The translations under genes were made by a program, and so were the position numbers. From Rhodospirillales bacterium (GTDB lineage Bacteria; Pseudomonadota; Alphaproteobacteria; ATCC43930; CGMCC-115725): a DNA stretch of 64,000 nt. The stretch's first letter is position 1. Each line of letters begins with the position of its first letter. The DNA lies in the NCBI GenBank assembly GCA_027315365.1, contig DAHUYF010000029.1:16566-80565 (forward strand), written 5' to 3'. Positions 29,050 to 37,350 of the stretch are shown here, piece by piece. Below the pieces are notes generated by a model. It did no database searches, had not been told where the DNA came from, and saw only the letters and a list, made by a program, of their open reading frames with translations.

Positions 29050-30039
29050 CTATTTCTTGAGCGTCATGCCGACGCGCTTGTCGACGAAGCGCAGCGTATA
29101 GGCCTGATGGTAGTCCAGCGTCCTGGGATAGAGGCCCTGCGCCGCCATCACCGCGAAGAAATCGCGCCAGCGCGCCTCGCCCATCGTGCCGATGCCGGAT
29201 TTTTCCGACGCGCCGCTGTCGACGATGCCATAGCCCTTGAGGCGCGCGACCGCATAGGCCAGAAGGGCGTCCGTCATCTCCGGATTGTCCTTCTTGATCA
29301 GCGCGTTCGCCGGCGCGGGATCGCCATAGAGATAGCTGTACCAGCCTTCGATGCTGGCGTCGACGAAACGCTGCACCAGGTCGGGGTTCTCCGCCGCCAG
29401 CCGGCGCGAGGTCTGGATGATCGAGGCGTAGCTGGAATAGCCGGCATCGGCGAGGAGGAAGACCAGCGGCTTTTCGCCCTGCTGCTCGACCAGGAAGGGC
29501 TCGCTGGTGAGATAACCCTGCTGCACCGCCTGCTTGTCGACCAGGAACGGCGCGACGTTGAAGGCATAGGGGCGGATCTGATCGTCGCTGTAGCCGAATT
29601 TCGCCTTTAGAAAGAGCCACCAGCCGACGCGGGTGTCGGCGCTGATCATGATCGGCTTGCCCTTGAGCGCGGCGAGGCTGTCGTTGCCGACGCCGCGATG
29701 GGCGAGGAGCACCGACGGGTCCTTCTGGAACATCGCCGCCACCGCCAGCATCGGGATGTTCTCGTTGACGTAGTTGAGCGCGATGAAGGAATTGGGCGCC
29801 TCGTTGAAGTCGAGCCGACCGGCGGCGAGCAGCTGCGCATGGTTCACCTGCGGCCCGCCCTGGCGCAGCGTCACCTCGATTCCGTGCCGGAGATAGATCC
29901 CGGTGGCGATCGCCTGATAGTAGCCGCCATGCTCGGCCTCGGCCTTCCAATCGGTGCCGAAGGTGACCTTGTCCAACGCCCGCGCCGGCGCGGCAAATGC
30001 CAAGGCGGCGCACAGCAGAACGGCAATTCGACCGCGCAT
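29050..30039 (-). CDS. ABC transporter substrate-binding protein, NMT1/THI5-like
   Basis: 329 residues from ATG 30039 with a GGGGAAGAG ribosome site. The signal peptide MRGRIAVLLCAALAFAAPARA is cut before LDKVTFGTDW, sending it to the periplasm. EHGGYYQAIATGIYLRHG is the family hallmark shared with THI5 and ThiY-type binders of pyrimidine precursors, but also with riboflavin and nitrate-type binders. The ligand is therefore open. No TPP riboswitch motif is visible upstream, which weakens a thiamine-precursor assignment. It is first in the operon with ATPase and permease, divergent from the copper locus. Confidence 0.9.
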   Translation of the reverse strand: MRGRIAVLLCAALAFAAPARALDKVTFGTDWKAEAEHGGYYQAIATGIYLRHGIEVTLRQGGPQVNHAQLLAAGRLDFNEAPNSFIALNYVNENIPMLAVAAMFQKDPSVLLAHRGVGNDSLAALKGKPIMISADTRVGWWLFLKAKFGYSDDQIRPYAFNVAPFLVDKQAVQQGYLTSEPFLVEQQGEKPLVFLLADAGYSSYASIIQTSRRLAAENPDLVQRFVDASIEGWYSYLYGDPAPANALIKKDNPEMTDALLAYAVARLKGYGIVDSGASEKSGIGTMGEARWRDFFAVMAAQGLYPRTLDYHQAYTLRFVDKRVGMTLKK

Positions 30040-30196
30040 CTCTCTCTTCCCCCCGCTCGGTTCCCCCGCTCTTCTAGCGCAGCTTGGCGCCCGGAGGAAA
30101 CCGCGCCGTCGCCGCGGTTGCGGCCGATGCTTGCCGTCCCGCGGCGATCTCTCTACCATCGCGCGAGCGTCGTTTTGATCTTCGGGGCGGCCGTCG

Positions 30197-30589
30197 ATGA
30201 GATGGAGAGGGCAGCGCAGGATCATCGCCGCTTGGCTCGGACTGATTGCGCTCGCCCTCCAGGTGGAGCTGCCGCTCCTCGTCGCGGTCGAGATTTCGCT
30301 CGCCTCTCGCGCCGCCGCGAACAGCGCCTTCGAGATCTGCGGCTACGGTCATGGTCGTGCGGCGGCGGGCGCGCCGGAGCGGACGTCCCACCATCAGCAT
30401 CGCGACGGCGACGGCCTCTGCCCGATCTGCATCGCGCTCCATGCCGGCCCGGTCTTCACCGCCCCTGCCATCCTGGCGTTGCCGCTGCCGACGGCGCCGG
30501 CGATCGCGGCGGCAACGGCGGAGAGTCGCTCGGAGCCGCGTTTCGTCGCGCTCGCCGCCTATCGCTCGCGCGCCCCGCCGCTCGGCTGA
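30197..30589 (+). CDS. DUF2946-like protein with His-rich stretch and CPIC motif
   Basis: 130 residues. One N-terminal membrane segment or signal (IIAAWLGLIALALQVELPLL), then a HisGly region with HHQHRDGDG directly before LCPICIALHAGP, and an Ala/Pro-rich tail. A CPxC pair near histidines preceded by such a segment is the picture of DUF2946, small proteins often beside copper or TonB-type metal genes (recall). It is the first gene of the copper unit, 75 bases before the outer-membrane protein. A metal-sensing or metal-binding role is inferred only from composition and context. Confidence 0.7.
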   Translation: MRWRGQRRIIAAWLGLIALALQVELPLLVAVEISLASRAAANSAFEICGYGHGRAAAGAPERTSHHQHRDGDGLCPICIALHAGPVFTAPAILALPLPTAPAIAAATAESRSEPRFVALAAYRSRAPPLG

Positions 30590-30664
30590 TCCCTGATGAT
30601 CGTTCGGCCGCCGGACCGTCTCCGCGACGGCTCGGCGCGTTTGTCAGTCGAGGGGAGCCCTTCG

Positions 30665-31624
30665 ATGAACCGCCCATATCCCGTGCTTGCCGCCGCGCTT
30701 GCCGGCGCGCTGCTGCCGTCGGCATCGGCCTTGGCCCATGGCTTTGCCGGCGACCGCTTCTTTCCCGCCACGATCCAGACCGACGATCCCTTCGTCGCCG
30801 ACGAAGGCTCCCTGCCGACCGTCGCCAAGAACCCGACCGATGCGGCGGGCACCCAGTCCTACACGGTCGAGAGCGACCTCTCCAAGCGCCTCACCCCGAG
30901 CACCGACATCCTCGCCCAGTACGAGTGGAACTACTTCCAGCCGAGAGGCGCGCCCGCCCATTACGGCTTCGGCTCGCTACTCACGGGGCTGCAGTATCAG
31001 CTCTTCATCAACGCGCCGCACGAGGCGATGGCTCTCGTCGGATTGAACGAGATCTGGGGCCATACCGGGGCGGTCAATCAAGGCGGCGCTGCCAATTACA
31101 CGACGATCGAGCCCGCGTTCGACTGGGGCAAGGGCTTCGGCGACCTGCCGGACTCGCTCTCGTGGTTCCAACCTCTCGCCGTCACCGGCAATCTGTTCGT
31201 CGATTTTCCGGCCCGCGTCAACAATGACGGCATGGTCAATCAGACCGTGTTCAACGCCGGCTTCGCCATCGAGTACAGCCTCGAATATCTGGAGCATCAG
31301 GTGAAGGATGTGGGGCTCAGCTGGCCGTTCGACCGCCTGATTCCGCTGGTCGAGATCACCAGCGCGACCCCGATCAACCGCGGCACGGTCGCCGGCTCGT
31401 CCTCGCCCTTCAACGGCTTCATCACCAACAATGAGGGACGCGCGACGACGGGGGTGATCGCCCCCGGCATCATCTGGTCGGGGCAGTACTACCAGATCGC
31501 CGCCGAAGCCGTCCTCCCCTACGGCGAGGGACAGGGCCACGGCGTCGGCGGGCTCATTCAGCTGCATTTCTACTACGACGACATCTTTCCCCAGAGCTTC
31601 GGCCGTCCGACCTTCGGAGACTGA
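30665..31624 (+). CDS. putative outer-membrane beta-barrel protein of the copper locus
   Basis: 319 residues from ATG 30665 with GAGGGGAG 7 bases upstream. Signal peptide ends at ASALAHG. The mature chain alternates short hydrophobic and polar strands with many aromatic residues (YEWNYFQPRG, FGSLLTGLQYQLF, YYQIAAEAVLPYG, LHFYYDDIF), as in a transmembrane beta-barrel. No close family is recognised, though similar proteins are annotated as outer-membrane transporters. It is followed one base later by copC, so it is translationally linked. A role in copper passage across the outer membrane is inferred from its neighbours. Confidence 0.65.
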   Translation: MNRPYPVLAAALAGALLPSASALAHGFAGDRFFPATIQTDDPFVADEGSLPTVAKNPTDAAGTQSYTVESDLSKRLTPSTDILAQYEWNYFQPRGAPAHYGFGSLLTGLQYQLFINAPHEAMALVGLNEIWGHTGAVNQGGAANYTTIEPAFDWGKGFGDLPDSLSWFQPLAVTGNLFVDFPARVNNDGMVNQTVFNAGFAIEYSLEYLEHQVKDVGLSWPFDRLIPLVEITSATPINRGTVAGSSSPFNGFITNNEGRATTGVIAPGIIWSGQYYQIAAEAVLPYGEGQGHGVGGLIQLHFYYDDIFPQSFGRPTFGD

Positions 31625-31625
31625 C

Positions 31626-31979
31626 ATGCGCATCCTGATAGCGGCCTCGCTGCTGATCATTGTCGCGGCGCAAGCGGCCCGCGCTCATGCCTTTCTCGAC
31701 CACGCCTCGCCGGCGGTCGGCAGCCGCGTGACGCAGGCGCCTGCCGTCGTCACGCTGTGGTTCACGCAGCAGCTCGAACCGGCCTTCAGCACTGTCGAGA
31801 TCGTCGACGGGGGCGGCCGCCGCGTCGACCTGGGCCTGCAGGTCGACGCCACGGATCCGACCGTGCTGCATGTGGCGGTGAAGCCGCTGCCGCCCGGCAC
31901 CTACCGGGTCGAGTGGCGCGTGGTTTCGGTCGACACGCACACCACGACGGGCCATTTCATCTTCGAGGTCGGTGGCTGA
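31626..31979 (+). CDS. copC: periplasmic copper-binding protein CopC
   Basis: 117 residues. The signal peptide ends at ARA, so the mature protein would start HAFLDHASP. A free N-terminal His is the first ligand of the CopC Cu(II) site. The C-terminal VDTHTTTGHFIFEV supplies the Asp and His ligands. The Met-rich Cu(I) site of Pseudomonas CopC is missing, so this is a Cu(II)-only type. Family knowledge: it hands copper to CopD or buffers it in the periplasm. It starts 1 base after the outer-membrane gene and is followed 24 bases later by copD. Confidence 0.92.
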   Translation: MRILIAASLLIIVAAQAARAHAFLDHASPAVGSRVTQAPAVVTLWFTQQLEPAFSTVEIVDGGGRRVDLGLQVDATDPTVLHVAVKPLPPGTYRVEWRVVSVDTHTTTGHFIFEVGG

Positions 31980-32003
31980 GCGCGGCGCGCGCGGGAGGTG
32001 CCT

Positions 32004-33980
32004 ATGCAGAGTCTGTTGACCGTGGTGCGCGCGCTGCACTTCGCCTCGCTCTTCGCGCTGGCGGGCAGCCTCGCCTTCATGGCGCTCGTCGCCGCGCCGG
32101 CCTTTCGCCGCCATCCCGACGCGGCCGGCGCCGAGGATTTCCGCCGGCGCCTCTTCCGCCTGGCCTGGCTCGGCCTGGGGCTGGGCGTCGTCTCGGGGCT
32201 GCTCTGGCTCCTCCTCGAGGCGAAGAGCATGAGCGGGCGGCCGCTGGCCGACGCGTTCTCCGGACAGCTTCTCGGCACGGTGCTGAACCGCACCCATTTC
32301 GGGCATGACTGGGAGCTGCGCGGCGCGCTGGCGCTGCCCCTGGTCCTCGTCCTGCTGGTCGCCGCGCGCCGGCAAGCGGCCGTCGCGAACGCCGCCTTAT
32401 GGGGCGCGCTGGGGTTGAGCGCGGCGGAGGTGGCGACGCTCGCCGGCGCCGGTCATGCCGCGGCGGGAACCGGCTGGGCCGGCTCGCTCCAGCTTGTCGC
32501 CGACGGGACGCATCTGCTGGCGGCGGGCGCGTGGGTGGGCGGGCTGGCGCCGCTGGCGCTGCTGCTCGCCGCGGCGCGGCGCAACGCACGCTCCGCTTGC
32601 GGCCGGGCGGCCTATGACGCGACGCGGCGCTTCTCCGCGCTCGGCCTGATCGCCGTCGCCGCGATCCTCGCGACCGGCCTGGTCAACAGCCTCTTCCTGG
32701 TCGGCACCGTCCCGGCGCTGCTCGGCACCGATTACGGCCATTGGCTGATGATCAAGGTGGCGCTGTTCGCGGTCATGGCGATCCTTGCCGCGATCAACCG
32801 GTTCTGGCACCTGCCGCAGCTGGCCGGGAAGGCCGCGCCGGCCGCCGCGCTGCGGCGGCTGCAGCGCAACGCGCTGGTCGAGGTCGGGCTGGGCGGCGCG
32901 GTGCTGCTGGTGCTGGGCGCACTGGGCACGATGCCGCCGGCGCTTCATTCCGAGCCCCGCTGGCCGCTGCCCTACCGCCTCAGCCTCGCGGCGATCGAGG
33001 CCTCGCCGCAGCTGCGGATCGAGGCGCTCGCCGCGCTCGCCGTCGCCCTGCTCGGCCTCGCCGCACTCGGCTATGCGCTGGTCCGTCCGTCCCAGCGCAT
33101 GGCGCTGCTGATCGCCGGCGGGTTCATCTTTCTCACCGTCGGCTGGTGGCCGCTGCAGTTCATGCTGGTCGCCGCCTATCCCACCAGCTTCGCGCGATCG
33201 CCGGTGCCCTTCGCCGCCGCCTCGATCCTGCGCGGCGCGCGGGTCTATGGCGAGAACTGCGTCGCCTGCCACGGCGCCGGCGGCCGCGGCGACGGGCCGC
33301 TCGCCAAGGGCCTCGCCGTGGCGCCCGCCGATCTCACCGCAGAGCATATCTTCGGGCATAGCGACGGCGATCTCTTCTGGTGGATCAGCCGCGGCATTCC
33401 GACCGGGCCGATGCCCGGCTTCGCCGCGAGCGTGAGCGCGCAGGGCCGCTGGGACCTGATCAACTTCATCCGCGCCCGCGCCGGCGCGGCGCAGCCGAGC
33501 GCGCTGCTGCCGGGGGTGACGGCCGGCCCGGCGCCCTTGGCGCCCGACTTCGCCTTCGAGCGCGGCGGGCGGCAAGGCACGCTGCGCGAGGCGCTCGCCA
33601 CGGGGCCCGTCCTCCTCGTGCTCTACCGCCTGCCCGGCGCGCTGGCGCGGCTGCGGCAGCTCGCGGGTCAAGAGCACCGGCTCGCCGCCGCCGGCCTGCG
33701 CCTGCTGGCGATCCCGATCGATCCCGCAGCGGCGGAGACCGACGCGGCCGGGCCGCTGCCCGATTTCGCGGCGAGCGCCGAGCCTGACGCGGCCGCGGCC
33801 TATGCGCTCTTCACCGGCGGCGATCATCCCGGCGATTGCGAGTTCCTGATCGGCGGCGCCGGCTTCCTGCGCGCGCGCTGGCGGGACGCGCCGCCGGACG
33901 AGGCCGCGCTGCTGACCGCGCTCGGCCGCCTCGCGGCGCTGCCGATGCACGCGCGGCCGGCGCATGTCCACGCCCATTGA
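32004..33980 (+). CDS. CopD-like membrane protein fused to cytochrome c and redoxin-like domains
   Basis: 658 residues from ATG 32004, with GGGAGG ending 5 bases upstream. Three parts are visible. Residues 1 to about 400 hold multiple membrane helices with CopD features (ALHFASLFALAGSLAF, GTHLLAAGAWVGGLAPL, MIKVALFAVMAILA). Residues about 410-500 are a mono-heme cytochrome c domain: CVACH (C419, C422, H423) with M470 in GPMPGF as likely sixth ligand. Residues about 510-640 form a thioredoxin/AhpC-like fold lacking the CxxC or CxxxC pair (LVLYRLPGALARL). The tail MHARPAHVHAH is His-rich. It is probably a copper importer coupled to periplasmic electron transfer or copper handover (inference). 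Confidence 0.85.
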   Translation: MQSLLTVVRALHFASLFALAGSLAFMALVAAPAFRRHPDAAGAEDFRRRLFRLAWLGLGLGVVSGLLWLLLEAKSMSGRPLADAFSGQLLGTVLNRTHFGHDWELRGALALPLVLVLLVAARRQAAVANAALWGALGLSAAEVATLAGAGHAAAGTGWAGSLQLVADGTHLLAAGAWVGGLAPLALLLAAARRNARSACGRAAYDATRRFSALGLIAVAAILATGLVNSLFLVGTVPALLGTDYGHWLMIKVALFAVMAILAAINRFWHLPQLAGKAAPAAALRRLQRNALVEVGLGGAVLLVLGALGTMPPALHSEPRWPLPYRLSLAAIEASPQLRIEALAALAVALLGLAALGYALVRPSQRMALLIAGGFIFLTVGWWPLQFMLVAAYPTSFARSPVPFAAASILRGARVYGENCVACHGAGGRGDGPLAKGLAVAPADLTAEHIFGHSDGDLFWWISRGIPTGPMPGFAASVSAQGRWDLINFIRARAGAAQPSALLPGVTAGPAPLAPDFAFERGGRQGTLREALATGPVLLVLYRLPGALARLRQLAGQEHRLAAAGLRLLAIPIDPAAAETDAAGPLPDFAASAEPDAAAAYALFTGGDHPGDCEFLIGGAGFLRARWRDAPPDEAALLTALGRLAALPMHARPAHVHAH

Positions 33981-34032
33981 GCTCGCCCGCCGCCTTCCCT
34001 AGGCTCGCCCGGCACGAGCCGGAGCAAGCGTC

Positions 34033-34329
34033 ATGCCCTATGTCATCCAGACCTTCGACAAGCCCGACCACGCCCATATCCGCACCGCCACCCGCGCCGT
34101 CCATCTCGACTATCTCGAGCAGCACAAGGGCAAGCTGCTTGCCGCCGGCGCGATGCTGCACGACGACGGCTCGACCGGCGAGGGCGGGCTGCTCATCGTC
34201 GACACCGAGGACCGTAAGATCGCCGAGGAGTTCATCGCCAACGATCCCTTCACCAAGGCGGGGCTCTTCGCCAAGGTGACCGTGACGCGCTGGCGCAAGG
34301 CGTATTTCAACCTCCGGAACTGTCTCTGA
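34033..34329 (+). CDS. YciI-family protein
   Basis: 98 residues, dimeric alpha-beta barrel. It opens MPYVIQTFDKPDHAHIR, then VHLDYLEQHKGKLLAAGAM, holding the conserved His-Asp pair of YciI-like proteins, and ends with the usual NDPFTKAGLFAKVTV. Many members have no proven function; some act as small dehalogenase-like or muconolactone-isomerase-fold enzymes. It lies 52 bases after the CopD fusion with an AGCAAG ribosome site, so it could be the last gene of that unit, but the gap allows a separate promoter. Confidence 0.9.
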   Translation: MPYVIQTFDKPDHAHIRTATRAVHLDYLEQHKGKLLAAGAMLHDDGSTGEGGLLIVDTEDRKIAEEFIANDPFTKAGLFAKVTVTRWRKAYFNLRNCL

Positions 34330-34411
34330 ACGCAAACCGCGACGCGGGCGGGAACATCGGCCGGCGGCGAGTGTTCGGAGAGGGTCGAGAGCCAGACCTG
34401 GAGGTTCGCCC

Positions 34412-34564
34412 ATGACGAGGACATTTGCCAAGATCTTCCTCGCGCTGTTCCTGCTGACCGGTGTCGGCACGGTGCTGAGCGCGTGCAACACCACCGCGGG
34501 CTTCGGCGAGGATATGTCGAACGCCGGCGACGCCGTTACCAACAGCGCCGAGAAGAACAAGTAA
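34412..34564 (+). CDS. entericidin A/B-family lipoprotein (50 aa)
   Basis: 50 residues: MTRTFAKIFLALFLLTG then lipobox LSAC with Cys25, and a short mature peptide NTTAGFGEDMSNAGDAVTNS and AEKNK. TTAGxGxDxxxxGxAV is the entericidin hallmark. A GGAGG ribosome site lies 9 bases before the ATG. In E. coli, EcnA and EcnB form a toxin-antidote lipoprotein pair linked to stress-induced lysis. Only one member is found here, so the role may be envelope-stress related rather than toxin-antidote. A terminator follows 22 bases after the stop. Confidence 0.88.
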   Translation: MTRTFAKIFLALFLLTGVGTVLSACNTTAGFGEDMSNAGDAVTNSAEKNK

Positions 34565-34585
34565 CCCAGCTTCCGCGCCGGGCAG

Positions 34586-34624
34586 AAGCCCCGCTCGCAG
34601 CTCCCTGCGGCGGGGCTTTTCTCG
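34586..34624 (+). terminator. intrinsic terminator after the entericidin gene
   Basis: AAGCCCCGC at 34586-34594 pairs with GCGGGGCTT at 34610-34618, with a 15-base loop, followed by TT and C. It sits between the convergent entericidin and DUF4142 genes. On the minus strand the arm begins AAAAGCCCCGC and ends GCGGGGCTTCTG, so the plus-strand orientation has the better T-tail. Confidence 0.85.
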
Positions 34625-34657
34625 TCCGCTTCCCGTCGCCGCCGAGGCTCGAGCCGG

Positions 34658-35284
34658 CTAGCGATCCGGCTTGCCGCGCGGCGGCACCGAGCTGCCGGCG
34701 CGATTGGCGCCGGACGAGGCGATCGGCAGCTTCGACAGTTCTTGCACCTCGGCCAGATGCTGCTGCAGCATCGGCAGCGTGTGCTGCGCCAGCGCCCGCA
34801 GCACCGGCTCCTCGCCCGCCTGAAGCTCCCTCTCGAAGAGCGCGATGGCCTGCTCGTGGCCCTTGAGCTGCAGCGGAATGTACTGCTGGTCGAATTCGCG
34901 GCCGTTCAACGCTTGCAGCCGCGTCAGCGCGGCCTGATCCTCCTTGCCGGGCGCGGCGGGCGGCGTGTCGTAGCCCAGGCGCTGCGACAGGCGCTCGAGC
35001 GCATCGTTGATGGCGCCGTGATCGGTCACCATCCAGCGGCCGAACTCGCGCACCGCCGGCCCGGCGGCGCGCGTCATGGCGAGTTGCCCCATCTCGACCT
35101 CGCCCTTGCTGTCGGCGGCGGCCTGGCGCAGGAACTCGCGGTCCTGCGCGCTTTCCAGCCGCTGCCGCGGCGGCGTCATGCCGCCGCCCGAACTCGCGGG
35201 CGGCGCCTGCCCCGGGGATTGCGCCCAGCTCGGCGCGGCGATCAGCAGCGCAAGCACGACGGTGGCGGCAAGGCGTGATGTCAT
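34658..35284 (-). CDS. DUF4142 domain-containing periplasmic protein
   Basis: 208 residues. The signal peptide MTSRLAATVVLALLIAAPSWA leads to a Pro/Gly-rich linker, then a four-helix ferritin-like domain at about 45-185: QDREFLRQAAADSKGEVEMG, VREFGRWMVTDHGAINDAL, EFDQQYIPLQLKGHEQAI and LRALAQHTLPMLQQHL. These are the DUF4142 hallmarks (conserved His and Glu/Asp on the helices, with an exported location). The family's biochemical function is unknown. The C-terminal tail is disordered and basic. It is divergent from the secreted protein at 35499, and the 214-base gap should hold the promoters. Confidence 0.9.
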   Translation of the reverse strand: MTSRLAATVVLALLIAAPSWAQSPGQAPPASSGGGMTPPRQRLESAQDREFLRQAAADSKGEVEMGQLAMTRAAGPAVREFGRWMVTDHGAINDALERLSQRLGYDTPPAAPGKEDQAALTRLQALNGREFDQQYIPLQLKGHEQAIALFERELQAGEEPVLRALAQHTLPMLQQHLAEVQELSKLPIASSGANRAGSSVPPRGKPDR

Positions 35285-35498
35285 GGCGAGCCTCCGGCAG
35301 GTGACTATCCGTCGGCAACGGCGCCATCGCCGCGGTGTTCCGCGCCGGGCAGAGGCTTTTTTTCGGGAACGGTCGGGCTCCGGCGCGGCAGCGACCCGGG
35401 CCGTCCCCGGCAGGCGGAACTTGGGCCGGGGAAATGCGCGCCGCGGTGGAACCGGCGGTGAGGCCGCGCGTTGACCGGCCTACTGGCGGGAGGAACCC

Positions 35499-35954
35499 AT
35501 GGTTGCACGATGGATGCTATGCGCCGCGCTGCTGCTGTCGCTCTCCACCCCGGCGCATGCGCTGTGCCGGGACGACCTCAAGGAGCTTCAGCCGCGAATC
35601 GATCGCCTGAAGAAAGCGAGTCCGGCGCGGTACGGCCTCGCCATCCAGTGGCTGGGCCGGGCGCAGGAGGCCGAACCCGGCAGCGAGGTCGAATGCCTCA
35701 ACTTCGCCGCGCGCGCCCGCCGGGCGCTCATCGAGCAGATCCAGGAAGCCGCCGATTGCCTCGGCGCCAACGCCAGCCTGGCGCAATGCCGCGGCGGCGG
35801 CGGCGGCGTGCAGGCGGTGACCGCGACGGCTGCCGGCCTCGGCGGCGATGGCGGTTTCGGCGGCGTCAACGGCACGATCAACGCCTCGGCCGGCATGGTC
35901 GGCTCGGTGGGACAGACGAATCACGGCCAGGAAGCGACGGGAACCGACCGATAG
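35499..35954 (+). CDS. exported protein of unknown function (151 aa)
   Basis: The start MVARWMLCAALLLSLSTPAHA is a clean signal peptide cut before LCRDDLK. The mature part has an alpha-helical first half (LKELQPRIDRLKKA, FAARARRALIEQIQEAADCL) with four cysteines (CRDD, VECLN, DCLG, QCRG) able to make two disulfides. A Gly-rich tail follows with GGGGGVQAV and GGDGGFGGVNG. I recognise no family. The ribosome site GGCGGGAGGAACCC is strong. It precedes two other exported or lipidated products on the same strand and may share their envelope location. Confidence 0.7.
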   Translation: MVARWMLCAALLLSLSTPAHALCRDDLKELQPRIDRLKKASPARYGLAIQWLGRAQEAEPGSEVECLNFAARARRALIEQIQEAADCLGANASLAQCRGGGGGVQAVTATAAGLGGDGGFGGVNGTINASAGMVGSVGQTNHGQEATGTDR

Positions 35955-36082
35955 GGCTTCGGCGGCCCGCCCACGGCCGCAGCGGTGAAGGGAGCGGCGC
36001 CGCCGATCCTTACAGGGCGTTAACTTGCCGCCGGCACCATTACGCCTCAGAACAGCAAGGCGTGGCCGGCTGGGGGGCAGCG

Positions 36083-36427
36083 ATGCGGCAGCGATGGCGG
36101 TTGGTCGGGTTGGCGTGCCTGCTGGCCGCCGGCTGCGGGGTGGCGGGCGACGATTATGGCGGAGGTTACGGTTCATGGTATGATGCCCCATATTACCCCT
36201 GGTCCGGGGAGCCCTATGGCTGGGCTGGAACCGATGTCGGGGTGAGCGGGCTGGGCGTGTGGGGACTGGGCCCCTGGGGCGGCGGCGACTGGCATAGAGG
36301 CTGGGGCGGCTGGCATGGTGGGTGGCACGGCGGCTGGCATGGCGGTATGCATGCCGGCTGGCACGGCGGACGGGCCGGCGGCTGGCATGGCGGCGGCGGA
36401 CACGGCGGTGGCGGCGGACACCACTGA
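36083..36427 (+). CDS. Gly/His/Trp-repeat lipoprotein (114 aa)
   Basis: From ATG 36083 (GGGGGG ribosome site) the product has a signal MRQRWRLVGLACLLAAGCG with lipobox AAGC and Cys18. A Tyr/Trp/Gly-rich middle follows (DDYGGGYGSWYDAPYYPW). The C-terminal third is built of short repeats of the type GWHGG and GMHAG, ending HGGGGHGGGGGHH. Such low-complexity Gly/His/Trp tails could bind metals or glycans, but no function is known. High-GC triplet repetition makes length variation likely. It sits between a secreted protein and a TPR gene on the same strand. Confidence 0.7.
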   Translation: MRQRWRLVGLACLLAAGCGVAGDDYGGGYGSWYDAPYYPWSGEPYGWAGTDVGVSGLGVWGLGPWGGGDWHRGWGGWHGGWHGGWHGGMHAGWHGGRAGGWHGGGGHGGGGGHH

Positions 36428-36468
36428 CCGGATGGCCGGGAACGGATGGCGAGACGGAGGCTGAGGCG

Positions 36469-37350
36469 ATGAAGGTTCGGACCTTGTGGCTGGCGTTGTT
36501 CCTGGCGAGTTGCGCGGCCAATGGCATGGCCCAGCCGGCCTCGCCGCCCAGCGGCGACCTGAAGGCGGCGATCGCCGCCGGCCAGCGTGGCGATTACGAC
36601 GAGGCGATCCGCCTCCTCGACCACGGCCTCGGCGCGCCCGGCCTGTCGAGCGAGGAGCAGGCCAAGCTGCTGCTCTATCGCGGCTTCGCCTATGATGAGG
36701 CCGGCAAGTACGACCGCGCGATCGAGGATTACACCAAGGTGCTCCACCTCAAGCCCGATGCGCTGCAGGTCTATTACCGGCGCGGCATCGCGCATCGCGA
36801 GAAGGGCGAATACGCGGCGGCGCTGGCCGATTTCGATACCGCGCTGGCGCCGGGCGCCAAGCCCGCGCCGGGCGCTCGGACGCCGCCGGACTGGCCCTTC
36901 GTCCATGGCGACCGCGGCGTCGTCCGCTTCGCCACCGGACGCTTCGCCGAAGCGGCGCAGGATTTCGCGCGGGTGGTGGCGCTCGACCCCAGCGATCAAT
37001 ACGGCATCCTCTGGCTGCACATCGCGCTGAGCCGCGAGGGCAAGCCCAACGCGCAGGAATTCGCGCGCCAGGCCGCCGCGGCACCGGCCGACGAATGGCC
37101 GCAGCCGCTGCTCTCGCTCTTCCTCGGCAAGGCCACGCCCGACCAAGTGCGCCAGGCGGCGGCAGCGGGCGAGGCGGAGGCGCGGCAGAATCAGGAATGC
37201 GAGGCCAATTTCTTCCTCGGCGAATACGCCCTCGTCCATGGCGACGCCAAGTCAGCGACGCCGCTGCTCAAGCAGGTGGTCGACGCCTGCACTCCCAGCC
37301 TCGGCGTCCATGCCGGCGCCGCGGGCGAGTTGGCGAGGATCGGGAAGTAG
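36469..37350 (+). CDS. exported TPR protein (NlpI-like)
   Basis: 293 residues from ATG 36469 (GGAGGC ribosome site). The N-terminus MKVRTLWLALFLASCAANG has a possible lipobox LASC, so it may be a lipoprotein. Tetratricopeptide units are visible at about 28-60, 64-97 and 98-130 (AYDEAGKYDRAIEDYTKVLHL, split here as AYDEAGKYDRAI and EDYTKVLHL; YRRGIAHREKGEYAAALADF), then RFATGRFAEAAQDFARV. NlpI-like proteins scaffold peptidoglycan hydrolases, which is a possible role. It ends with a Cys pair (NQECEANFF, DACTPS). It is the third of three consecutive exported products. Confidence 0.82.
   Translation: MKVRTLWLALFLASCAANGMAQPASPPSGDLKAAIAAGQRGDYDEAIRLLDHGLGAPGLSSEEQAKLLLYRGFAYDEAGKYDRAIEDYTKVLHLKPDALQVYYRRGIAHREKGEYAAALADFDTALAPGAKPAPGARTPPDWPFVHGDRGVVRFATGRFAEAAQDFARVVALDPSDQYGILWLHIALSREGKPNAQEFARQAAAAPADEWPQPLLSLFLGKATPDQVRQAAAAGEAEARQNQECEANFFLGEYALVHGDAKSATPLLKQVVDACTPSLGVHAGAAGELARIGK

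Noticed and set aside
30040..30196. TPP riboswitch in front of the THI5-like binding protein
   Set aside because: Searched by eye for CTGAGA and the ACCTGATC-type segment on the minus strand; neither is present, so thiamine-precursor import is not supported by regulation.
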